Positions 45,986-58,100 of a stretch of DNA of 64,000 nucleotides are shown piece by piece (the stretch's first letter is position 1; each line of letters opens with the position of its first letter). This stretch comes from Cenococcum geophilum 1.58 (lineage: Eukaryota > Ascomycota > Dothideomycetes > Gloniales > Gloniaceae). The stretch spans positions 62,001 through 126,000 of the forward strand of contig KV748274.1 in NCBI GenBank assembly GCA_001692895.1, read 5' to 3'. The translations under genes were made by a program, and so were the position numbers. The notes beneath the pieces were generated by a model. It was not told where the DNA came from and did no database searches. It worked only from the letters and a program-made list of their open reading frames with translations.

Positions 45986-46202
45986 TGTTGGTTACATAAG
46001 GTGATATCACGTAGCTACGGTTCGTAAATAGTATGATAATTGTTGTTCTTCTTTCTTAATAAGGGAGGGCGAGAAGCTTAAGGCTCCTCGCTACGCTAGT
46101 GCCGCGGTAATACGTGACGGCAACTTGCCGCACGTAACGGCAACTTGCTATATATAACGGTAATATGCCTTATATAGTGACTACTTACCTTTATTCCTAA
46201 TA
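45986..46202 (-). repeat. LTR of Copia element (left)
   Basis: 217 bp. Longer than the right LTR by about 40 bp, owing to extra copies of a CGTGACGGCAACTTGC-like unit. Confidence 0.85.
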
Positions 46203-46533
46203 CTGGCAACTCTTCTTTTGTAGTTGCCATCTATATATATATACCGCTTAACTAGCGGAATAAATATTAATCCTCCTTATTTACTATTGCTATTATAATA
46301 TAAGTCTCGCTGTTCTAAAATTTGCCTCTTAGCACGTGGTGTTTTCTTACTTATAAGTTGTGGGTAAGTATTTTATTTAGAGGGCCGCTAAGGCGCTAGT
46401 AGTAAGCGAGCTAATAGCGATTTTCTATCCCGGGGATGGAAAATCCTAATTGGCTGGCTTAAATTAGGGTCTGTAGAATATTATACTCCCCCCCTCTAAA
46501 AAGGTCTTAGTAAGAGAATTTAACTAATTAGAT

Positions 46534-46556
46534 AACTTTAACCGCCGGTTAAAGTT
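46534..46556. repeat. Shared 23-bp palindrome, Copia copy
   Basis: Perfect arms AACTTTAACCG and CGGTTAAAGTT around a single C. Flanks (AAGAGAATTTAACTAATTAGAT on the left, TCCTAGACATCTTA on the right) match those of the Gypsy copies. Confidence 0.85.
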
Positions 46557-49500
46557 CCTAGACATCTTAAGACCTTATATAACTAAGAAATTTCTAAAGA
46601 CTCCCTTTTAACCTAACCTTTAACTTATATATGTAGAGTATTTGTGTTAATAAACGTCTCTAGTGCCTTATTTGGGTTCGCCTTTATTATTATATCTACT
46701 AGGTTATCTTAGCCATTAATCTATTAAATCTTAAAGAGTTTTTAACACTTATAGGATTGCTAAAGTGCTATAATATTAATTATAAGGCGCTTCTCCTTTA
46801 TAGTACTAAGTTTAACTAAATACTTATAGAGGGAATATAAGTTAGTGTACACGATTATAGGGATAGTAGGAAGTTTAAGTTAATCTATAATTATCTTTAG
46901 GGTAGTTCCAATTGTAATTACTATATTAACTCCGCTAACTATTCCATATATCTCTAATACTAAAACACTTTAGGTAACGCGCTTACTCTTAGTTAAGCTC
47001 TAATAGATAAGATTGCCGTAGATTATAAAGTTATTCTCTCTAGTAAATTCGTTTATAATAATAATTTTATATCCTAATTAGGAGCTAAAATCTTTATTGT
47101 TTATAAACGATCTATTAATAAATACAAAGAGCTTAGTGGTAGGAAGATTAATAGGCACGTAGAGTAGTCCCTAATTAAGATAGTTTATTTACTAGAAAAG
47201 ACGTTTATTTAGGGTAAGAACGTCGTCCTTAGTTGGTTCCTAGTATTAGGTGGTAACGGAGAGATTAAATAAAGCCTTAGGTTAATAGATAAAAGTAATA
47301 TAAGCTTCGTAAGCGCGTTACTCCATATATCCTTACTTTAGGGAATTAATATTAATAACGTTAATCTTTTTACCTTAACCCTTCTGGCGCAAAGTAATAG
47401 AATCCTTATTTAGGGAGAGGATGCATCTATTAAAAAGTAATAGTGTTGTTAAATTAAGCTTTTCCTTTAGCTTTGCTATAAGATTTGCCTTTACTAGCTT
47501 ATCCTCTTTAAGAGCTAAGAATTGGTCATCTCTTAAGATAATTATGTTATTAGTTTATATACCAATAATTCCGAATAGGGTTCCTATAGTTATAATAAGG
47601 AAGTAGGGATTAAATATAGAAGTAGTTATTAAAAGCTTCTCTTTATAGTGCTTACTGTAGGTAGCCCACTAGTGAGTTTCTGCCTCTATAATTCTATATA
47701 ATGGCTTAAGCATAACTATAATCGTATCTTTAGGATACTGGTGGCGAATTTACTCCGGAAGGTATGCTAATATTAAGCGCTAAAGGTGCGTCTCTAATTA
47801 GGTGTAGGCTTAAGTAATATCTTATAAATAAACCGCTATTTTATTCTTTATTAAGGAGGGAGCTAATATAATAATAACTCGCTAACTAGCTTATTAAATC
47901 GTGGGAGATTATATAAGAATTATCTCTTTGCTATTATTATTGTAACCTTAAATAATAAGCCTTGATTTCTTAAATAGGGCGTTAATAGCTTTGCCCTTAA
48001 TCTTATTAACTATCCTTAACTTAAAGATGCGAACTTTATTAAACTTAGTAGGGCTATACTTCTTAAATTTAAAGACTCCTCTTGTAATAAGACTGTTAAT
48101 TTCCTACTTATCAGATGCTTAGAAAGGAGCTCCTAGGGTTATAATACGACCTTCCTTTTAAAGCTATTTTGCGAGCTTAAAGTTAGCCTTCTCTTTAGCT
48201 GTTATAAAGGCCATTAATAACTTAACTCCATTCTTAATGGCGGCAATAAATTGTTCTTTAAAATTAATAAGATGTTAGCGATTTTATAATCCCTTTAGGT
48301 GACCTCTACCGCGTTATAGTTGTGGCGCATCTACTATAATTATATTAGGATTGTAGTCGCCTTCTAGAGTATATTAATTATAGTTTTCTTTTAGGGTATC
48401 TTCTAGGGCATCCTATAAAGGCTCAGAATTGTTATCTTTATAGTAAGGCTTAATAATAGTTAAATGGAATTAAGTGGGTCTATAAGGCATCTAAATAGTA
48501 TAAGTTTAACTATTAATTATAATAAGTTAATGTGGGCCTAACTATCCTCCCTTTTTACGCCATATATGTACCTTAGACTAAAGTGGCAGATTAATTATAG
48601 TTAAGGTATTTGGGCCATTTCTTATTCCTAGTACGTTATTAACCTAGCGTATAGCATAGAGGCGTTATACCTCCTTTATTGCCTTATAAATTACCTTAGC
48701 TTATTATATAATGGAGGGAGATAGTGGAGAATCATTAGTTATTTATAGGTAGGCGCTAAAGACTAGTAATGTAGGTATAAGTCTATCCGGGCCAGCGGAA
48801 TTATTAATAGCTTTAATAGCTATTTATAAGGTAAGTTCTTCGCTAACATCCTTTAATTCCGAAGAGATAATCTTATATACGCGGTGTAATGGCGCGTAAT
48901 ATCGCTCTACTTTTTTAATACTATTATATACCTTAACAGGGACTTCTTTAACCTTAATTGCTATTGCCTTTATTTATTATTAGAACTCTATAGATAAGAA
49001 GTTCTTTCCTATGTTATATACGATTTAATTAGGGGGTCCTAGGTAGATATTAATCTAGCATAACTAAAGGGTATCCTATACGTTCCTAGCTAATATATCC
49101 TTTAAGAATTATACGGCTTAGAAGGAGGTTAAGAAGTTAATAACTTAGAGTACTAGCTTACCGCTAAGATATATAACGTCAACGATGATACAGAAGTTAA
49201 AGTTATAGTTATCTTTAAGGGTGAACTTAAATTGGCTAGGGGATCTCTAGTTTATTTAGTAGTAGTAGCAGTATTTTATAAGATGCTTAACTGCCTTAAC
49301 TTTAACTTTATAGCCTACTTGCTAAAGAACCCTAAGTAATTAGTAAACTCATAGGTAACTAAAATAACGGTGTAGTTAGCGTAACTCTAACTTAGTTAAA
49401 TAGCTCTAAGCAACACTCTTTTTTAGTTATTAAAGGAGCAGCTAAGGGTAACCCCACTTACGTATAATAGGCACCTAATTATCTCCCTGCATAAGTATAT

Positions 49501-51893
49501 TCTTAAGGTTATTAAGCTTAATGCCTAGTTTGTTTATATCTCTAATATAAAATAAAAATGGGGTGTTTATAGGAACAACGTAAAAAGTAATATACCCTAA
49601 GGGGGTTTAAACCCTAATTATGCTAAGGGAGATTGCAGTACCCTCACTAAAACGAATTGTGTATTGGCCTACCGTTAAATAGTTAATCTAAATAGAGCTA
49701 TTAAGCTGCTAAAGGGCTTAAACTTAAGGTTCTCCTACTATAGATACTCCTACGGCTCTAGTATCCGGTATAATACTATAGAAGACGTTCGCCGAGTATC
49801 TGTTATCAAAGGAAAACGCGAAGCTCTCCTTTGGCTTATTAAAGATATTTAACTTTATAATAAAATAGAGCGTAGATTAGTTATTAAGAACAGCGACGGT
49901 TTATATACTATTTACCTTACTATACTTAGTAAAGTATTAGTTAGGTAAGTAGTCCTTAATTTCTATATCTATAAGGAGCTGTTCGGTCTTATTAACCTTA
50001 CCCTTAAAATCTTCTACGCCTTTATATTAAACTAGGAAGCTTTAAAAGTAGGCTATAATAACCTTATAATTTTAACGTTTCTTATACTCTAACGGAACTT
50101 ATTATATATCTCCTTTTGCTTATTAAGGGAGTGTCTAGTTAACTAGTAATTTAGCTTCTTATAAACGTAGCACTTTTTCTAGTAATTACTTTGAAATAAA
50201 CCTCTATAAGGACCTCTATAATTACCTTATAGTTAATATTAATTGTACCCTCTTCTATATTCTCTACTATGGCCACTATATATTTAATTAGTCTAGTTAT
50301 AATCGTGTTGGTTAGGAATACTTAGTTAGGTAGGGTTTTTGGTATAAAACTATTAAGATTCTTGTGTTTGTATTACAGTACCTATAGTAGAGCGTAGCTT
50401 AGTATATACTCCTTTAAACGTATCCGCAGGTTTATATAGCGCTAAGTTGCACTTAGGAATGCTATAGCATGCTAAGATAACCTGGTCCCTTAGGCTGTTC
50501 TTATTTTAGTAAGTTTTAGTAAGGCTATGTTAGATTTTCTAGAGTTTATTAAAGAGTAGTTAAAGGCACTCTAAACGAGTCTTTATTAGGTTAGAAGTAA
50601 TAACTCTCTAAAATATAGTCTCCCGCCATTCGGATATATAAAGTTAGCAATTCTTATTAGTCTTAAAGTAAGCTCTAGTAAGCTAAAGCATTATATTAAA
50701 GCTATAGTTTTTACCTGTAATATAGTTATAATAGAATATTACTGCCTATCCCTTTAATATAATAGAGAAAGCGTAATAGTACTAGTGGCGTTAAATTTTA
50801 ACCTTATTATAACAGTTATAAAAGACCTATAGTTTTGCTCCAAGTATATTATATAGTTCTCCTTTAAACTTCTTCTCTTTGTCCGAATATACCTTTATTA
50901 AATTTATAACTTCTTATAATAAAGGCTTACCGGTTAGCTAGAGTGGAGGAGATAAGGCGGAGTAACTCTAAGTGGGATAGCACCTCTAGGTAGGAGAGCA
51001 GCTTTAGGTAAGGGGTTAGCGTTCTAAGGGTTTTAATATAAATTAAAGTTGCCTTCCAAAGAATATAGGTTGTTTTTAGGTTTCCGTAGTTAATATATAA
51101 TCTTAGCTTCCGTCTATATTAGTTCTTCTATACTAATAATAATAGCCTAAATATTGCTAGCAATTAGGTTACTGTTTTTAGTAACGTATACCCCATTCCT
51201 ACGGAGGAAGTCTTAAAAATCCTAAATAATATTAATATTACTAAGTGCCTAGGTATCAGCAGTCTATCCTATAAAATCCTCCCTAAAATACTCCTATAGT
51301 TATAAGTCGGCGTAATATCTATTTTAGTAGAATATAATATAGTATAGGAGAAAGCTATTAACTTATTTTGCGGTATAAGTTGTTATATTAAAGGCGAATT
51401 TATTCTAATCTTTATTAATAAGTTTCGCGTACTTAGCTACCCCTAGTAGTAAGGAGTTTTTCTAGTTATTTAAAGTAGGCGTAGCTATGTTTTCGGAGGG
51501 AGGGAAGTATTATTAGTATAGGGATTGTTGTTTGGTACGCGTTCGTAATATATATTTATTATTTAGTACGTGTTTGTTATTTAGTACGCGTTTAGACGTA
51601 TATTTGTAATTATAGGGCTTAGGACTAGTTCTAGCCTTAAATCGCGAAGACTTATAAAGTGTATTATTCTATATAATAGACGCAAGAATCCGTAATCTTA
51701 GAAAGGCTTAGAACCAGTTCTAGCCTTTAAATCCCTTAGATTTATAGAAGAGTTCTATTTAAGGTTTAGGACCAGTTCTAACCTTAAAAGACAGCTCCCT
51801 TTAGTATAAGTAGCACTAGTATAGTGGCTTATCTCTTCTTAGTGGAATACCTAGCTGCTCTATAGTATAACAGTAAAGTTAACTACTAATTAG

Positions 51894-52070
51894 TGTTGGT
51901 TACACAAGGTAATATTACGTAGCTACGGTTTGTAGATAGTATAATAATAATAATTATTCTTTTTTAATAAGGGAGGGCGAGGAGCTTAAGGCTCCTCGCC
52001 ACGCTAGTGCCGCGGCGACACGTGACGGCAATATACCTTATATGGTGACTACTTGCCTTTATTCCCAACA
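51894..52070 (-). repeat. LTR of Copia element (right)
   Basis: 177 bp, ends CCCAACA, followed by TSD AGTTT. Confidence 0.88.
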
Positions 52071-52679
52071 AGTTTGGCCGTTTATTTCTAGGTACTAGGT
52101 CAAGCTTAATCTTAAGGTTATTTTAAGGCGTTTACTTAGTCGTTGCTAAAAGTCGCTAATAAATTATATACTATAATCGGAGATAATTATACTTAGTGCA
52201 CTGTGGAGCTTATACACATTATTAATAAAGCCGTTAACTAGCTCCTCTATTAAGAGTCCTATTACTAAAATAAGGTATTATATTTTAGTTAGGCAGTCTA
52301 TAATAATAAGGATATATTTATATACCTTACCGTAGCGTTAGCATACTAGTAGTATTATAATATTGTTAATCGAAATATTAGTCTATAGTATAAAATAGTA
52401 TGCGTTAGGTTAGTGCCGTAATAGTACTCCTCTCCCCTAGATGGTTTAGTCCCTAAACTAAATAGATAACTTAAAAATAGGCAGTGTATGGGGTTGCCTA
52501 TTTTTTACCGTAAAGATATTAGTTCCGCTTACCGCCCTTAACTAAGCTAATAGCGATTTTCTATACCGGGTATAGAAAATCCTAATTAGTTAGTTTAGTA
52601 AGTAAGGTCGGTAGAACTTTATACCACTACCTAAATTAATCCGTATAGCGTTTCTTAGCAAGAATTTGGCTAATTAGAC

Positions 52680-52702
52680 AACTTTAACCACTGGTTAAAG
52701 TT
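52680..52702. repeat. Shared 23-bp palindrome, terminal Gypsy copy
   Basis: AACTTTAACCA then CTGGTTAAAGTT: both arms changed by compensating transitions, so pairing is still complete. Flanks match the other copies. Confidence 0.78.
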
Positions 52703-54487
52703 CTATAATATCTTAACTACTATAAATTTTAATACGGTGGTTGGCCGTAACCTTAGCGTAACTTTCCCTTATCTTATGCTTAGTTTGGGGGTTCTAGCTT
52801 CTTAGGGTGTTACTTATAAAAGCGCTATACAGCTTATTTATAACCCTTTAGGTCTTCCTTTAGCTGCTAGGTTATATNCTTATAATATTTCCATTTAATC
52901 TTATAAGTTAGGCCCTAGGGGTCTTNATNNTNTANATTAAGGATTTTCTTAAACTCCTATTTATCTTCTATATTGCCGTTATTATCTCTCTACTACTTGT
53001 CCTTATATATTACGGCGCTCTACAGTATTAATATTTACTTAGCTAGGGATCTCTTTAGTAGCTTAGAGGCGGACCTTAGATATATAAAAAGATTTATTTA
53101 CTTAGATATAGTCTAGAAGGTCTACTATAACTACCCCTTAGTATACTGCGAGTATAGGGTACAGGCCGTCCTATTTATCGTCCCATTTCTTTTTAGGTCT
53201 ATTTATCTTTATATTTTCTAAGCTAACTATAACTATATCACCTTTATAGAATAACGCGCTCTTATCCCTACGGGTATTAGTATTATTTTTATAGTATTAC
53301 TATAAAATCTAGGCTAAGGCCTTAAGCTGTATTAATATCCGCTTAAAGCGGTTAGCTATAGAGTCTGCGCGGAAGAACTCCTTCTTTACTTATACTAATA
53401 GTATTAATAGATAGGGGCTAGCAGGCTTAATTCCAAGGTAAGGGTTAAAGCTATAGTTTGCAAAAAATAGGGAGATGCCTATACTCTTGTTAACTTGGTT
53501 ATTTATAGCAAACTTAATAAGCGGTAGATAGTTAACCTAGTTATTCTATATAAAGCTAACAAAAGTATAAAGGTATTTATTTACGGCAGCGTTAATAATT
53601 TCGGTTTAGCTATTTATTTTTAGGTATTAGGCTAAGCTTAATTATAAGGTTGTCTTAAGGCGTTTACTTAGTCGTTACTAGAAGTTGCTAATAAATTATA
53701 TACCATAATTAGAGATAATTATACTTAGTGCACCGTAGAGCTTATATACGTTATTAATAAAGCTATTAACTAGCTCTTTTATTAAGAGTTCTATTACTAG
53801 AATAAGGTGTCGCATTTTTATTAGGCGGTCTATAATAATAAGGATATATTTATATACCTTACCGTAGCGTTAGTATACTAGCAGCGTTGTAATATAGTTA
53901 ATTAAGATATTAGTCTATAGGCAGATAGGTAATTCTAGTAGCTTTAGGAAACCAGGCGGGGTAAAATAAAGGGTCTTAGTATAAAAGTATAGGGTATAGT
54001 TTTTAACAAAGGTAGCTATAAACTAGGAGATTCCTAGCTACTAGTATATTTAGTTTAAAAGGTTAAGAGTTTTAACCCAGCTAGGGTAACTAGTGGGGCC
54101 GCTACTATAAAAGTAATAGGTAACTTTTAGGCGGAGGTCTAGGGCATTAGGGATAAAGAGATATTAGCGGAAGTAGATCTATCTGCTAATAATACTGCAT
54201 TCTAACTTATTGTAATAAAGTAATTTCCTAATCTTCTTTAGCTAATGGCGAGCTTTCTAATTACGTAGAGCTGCCACTATATCTCTTATAAGTTTATTCT
54301 CCTAGTATCCTAGCCAGATTAACTTATCTAGTAACTTTTTAGCTATTTTGGGGTCTAGAGCGGCTATAAACTCCGCGTTGTTAGAGTTATAGGACTTATA
54401 TAGTAATTCTTCTAAGATTATAGGGTTAACTTTCTAGGGTGGTATAACGACTTAGGCTTAATAGCGGAGGCGTTTATTATTAGTATC

Positions 54488-54707
54488 TATATAATTACAG
54501 CACGTGGTATACCAAACGCGTAGTTACGCGTTTGGTGCACTAACTACTTATATACTAACTAATTAGGGGGGAGGCGCGTTAGTATATAGACCACGTAGTC
54601 TACCTTAATAGAATCGACAGTTACTACCATCTAAAAAAGCATACAATACTATACGTATTTCGTGCCCCTGGATATAACTTAATTGTATTATTAAGTTAAT
54701 ATAAATA
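54488..54707 (+). repeat. 5' LTR of plus-strand Copia
   Basis: 220 bp. Contains a perfect hairpin: ACCAAACGCGTA, GT, TACGCGTTTGGT, near 54510-54535. Confidence 0.9.
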
Positions 54708-55141
54708 CTAATTAGTAAGCGCGCACAGATTAGCAATCACTCAACACCTCCCCCAAGCGATCACGACAGCGACCACCTGTTTATATCCTAGTACGACCTA
54801 CTAGAAGGTCGGAAGTTGGGGATTACGGACTATTACCAACTCTATATACTTATTTAAGTCTTAGTACGGTTTACCGGAAGTTTATAGACGCGAATATAGA
54901 CCTTTACGGAACCTCTTACCCTCCCGTAAACTACTACGGACCTGCTAATTACCTTTATAGACCGTTACAAGACCTTACGGAAACCCCCTACCATTTTACA
55001 AACCGTTACGGACCTGTTAACCGCCTTTACGGACCACTATAAGACCTTTTCCACCCGCTATGTACTACACTACACAGCATAGCAGACATAAGCAAGTAGA
55101 TTAATAAAGGTTAAGAGAAATAGAGCTAAGGAGTTGACCTT

Positions 55142-58100
55142 ATGTCTATAACTAACGTTAACAACTATATTAAATACAAAATCCTTAAATACGGATATTT
55201 TAAGCTTACAAATGACGACCTATAGGAGTAATATAAGGAAGACTTTGTGGACTTTACGGAAGCTATTTTTAAGGCTTATAACCCTACTACTATTTATAAC
55301 CTACGAACCCTTTTACGTCACTAAGGCGTATAGGTTAAAAGGGACAAATAAGTCACTGCTGTATGGTCTCTATACGATATACTATATAAGGAGGACCAAA
55401 TAAAATAGACTAAAGAGTAAATCTTAGATTATATTAAAACCAGCAACCTCTTTACCTCCTTTAAACTTAACAGAATCTCTAGCCTTATAGCTAACCCATT
55501 TAACCAAATTTGTTCTATAAACCTAAGTGGCATAAAAATTAATATTACTAGCTAAAGTATACCTAATACTTAAGTTACGGACTATAATACTACCGTAACC
55601 TAAATTATAGACTATAATACCCCCGTAAACTAAAATACGGACTAAACCCCTTCCGTTATTTAAGTTATAGATCCGTAAACTACCTAAGTAAAGACTTATA
55701 GCAAGGAGCTAGCTAACCTGGCTAAGCTCTATACCGACAAATCTAAGTATAGCGGTGAAAATAATAACTTTAACTTTAAACTAACCATCTTTACGGACCT
55801 TTATTAGAAGGCCGATATTCCTAAACAGGAGTTTAGCTAAGCCTACTCTACCACACTACGCGGCCTAGCACTTAACTACTACTACACTAACCTTAAGAGC
55901 AACCCCCTTAGTGTTCCCTTTAATAAGCTATATAAAGCCACACGTAATTACTTTAAAGGACCAGAATATAAGCGTAATATCCTTACCTAATAGAATGCGA
56001 CTAAGTTGTGGACCGTAATGGACAAGAATACTAAAAAATCGACTATAGAGTACCTGCAAATCCTTATTAAAGACCTCCGCTACCTACAGCACGGTTTTAA
56101 TATTAAGCTTTAAACGGACGACTTCCTATACAATAAACTTATTACGGCTTACCAGGAAATAGAACCCTGTAAATACGCCTATTATAAGCCTATAGACACT
56201 ATAGCTGGCCTTATTAATAATTTACGGTCCTCCATTATAATATATAAAGCCTTAAACCCGCTAGGCAGTACTTAAGCCTTTATTACGGACCTACAAAATC
56301 CATAAATTAACTTAGATACCTACTTTACAGACCGCCGCTACCGCTAGTAGTATCCGCATCGACTAGGTCCTACCTATAACCCCTATAGTAACTCCCGTAC
56401 GAAAGTATACCCCCGCAGACAAACTAGCCAAAAGTACTTTATATGCGGTAAGGAAGGATATTAGTCTATAAGGCATACCTAGGAAGAACGTAATAGGTCT
56501 AAAAAAATATTTAATAAATAGATTAACCAGTTTATCTTAGAATACAAAGGAGAGGAAGTAGAAGAGTCCCTTAACGAGTTAATAGAAGCCCTTATAATTA
56601 ACTTTAACTTAAATACCTAGAAATAGGAGACCTTAGAAACGTTTTTAACTACTTTTAGACCTTTTACGGACAGCTAAGCCTTTAATATTACGACCGTATT
56701 AGCCGACCGCTCCTTTATATACTTAATCGCACCTAAAAACTGGCCTATAAGTATACCCGTTAGACCCGTTACGGACATTATAGACCGCAAACAGGACCTA
56801 TTTGTATATATTACCACAGAACGCTACACCCCTAAAGAATTCTATAGCGTTATAATCGATATAAGTGCCTCTAAGAAGTCTACTATAGGTTACGGACAGT
56901 ATCTTGCATATAAGACCACCGTAAATAACAATACGGATATTAATACTATGCAAACTAGGGCCGTAAACGTCTAATTTAGCATCGGCTTAACCACATTAAT
57001 TGGGTTAGTGGCAGTAAAGACCCTAATTAGCCTAGTTAACTTCCATATAGTAAAAGCGGACACCCCTTTTCTACTCTGTTTTGCGGATATAGATAGGTTA
57101 TAGGTTTACTATAATAATATTACGGACACCGTAATTGGCCCCATAACTGCCCTAGGAAGTAAGTATATTACCCTACTAATTATACAACGATTTGGACACC
57201 CGTTCCTTATATAGGGAGAGATATTACAGACCTATATTTAGGAATCTTTTAACTACAACCCGTGCTATCTTACTAGTACTAAAATCTACCGCCTATACTG
57301 CTGTTTTGGCTACCTATTAGCCGAAAAGCTATATAGAGTCCTTAAACGCTTTGGACATGACGACGTTAATAAAAAGGTAATTAACCACCTAACTAAATAC
57401 TGCTCCTTTTGCCAGAAATACAGACGTTCCCTAGGCCGATTTAAGTTTACTCTTTATAAAGACCTTAATTTTAACTACTTAGTGTATGTAGATATTATAT
57501 ATATTAACGGCAGCCTAGTATTATATATAATTAACGAGGCAACCCGCTATTAAGCCGCCTGTTAGTTGTAAAATATATCCATAAAATACACTTAGGACAT
57601 TTTACGGACCTACTGGATTAACACATACGTTAGACCCCTTAAGTATATTACCTATAATGCTAGTAGGAACTTTATTAGTAAGGAATTCTAATAGTACACT
57701 ACGGCTATGGCTATTTTAACAAAAGCTGTTCTAGTTAAGGCGTACTAGTTTATTAGGCTTGTTAAGCGAGCTTACCTAGCTCTATAGAGAGCTTACTAGA
57801 TTATTATAAACGAGTGTAAGGATATCTAAAAGGAACTGGCTTTATAGATGGCCGTAAAAGCTATTAATAATACCGCTAGCCCTAACGGGCTAGTACCTAC
57901 CCTTTTAGTTTACGGAGCTTACCTAAGGATAAGCAACCTAGGCCCTCCTGCCCTATCTATTACGGAATAAGCAGCTATAATACGGAAGGCAATGGCCGAA
58001 ATAGTTAAATTATAGGCTAAATAAACTGTTAATAACGCTCTATACTACTATAACGGACCTAATATAACCTTAGTATATAACCTCCCGCTTAATTCTAAAG

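Larger units (their letters stand above)
45986..52070 (-). mobile_element. Fungal Copia retrotransposon, minus strand, RIP-damaged
   Basis: LTRs 45986-46202 and 51894-52070 with TGTTGG...CCAACA ends and TSD AGTTT. On minus: a protease region with IIPDT near 49760-49800 and an integrase C-terminal region (AIKAINNSAGPD) near 48780-48930, the well-known fungal Copia polyprotein type. Stops abound. The stretch 46203-46482 between the left LTR and a polypurine-like G-run (46481-46497) has no counterpart at the right end and resembles LTR sequence of the Gypsy families (CCGCTAAGGCGCTAG). Three copies of a TTAGGACCAGTTCTAGCC-like unit lie in the leader (about 51625-51795). Confidence 0.82.
44690..52387 (-). 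mobile_element. 3' part of a Gypsy element, split by a Copia element
   Basis: Pieces 44690-45985 and 52071-52387. The LTR at 44690-44876 is followed on its inner side by a polypurine tract (44877-44893), then the 3' untranslated part and C-terminal integrase on minus. The inserted Copia copied AGTTT on both sides (45981-45985, 52071-52075). The element ends abruptly in the integrase near 52387, joined to an LTR tail of the same family. It closely matches 52424-53900. Ambiguous bases (N) occur at 45078-45132. Confidence 0.8.
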
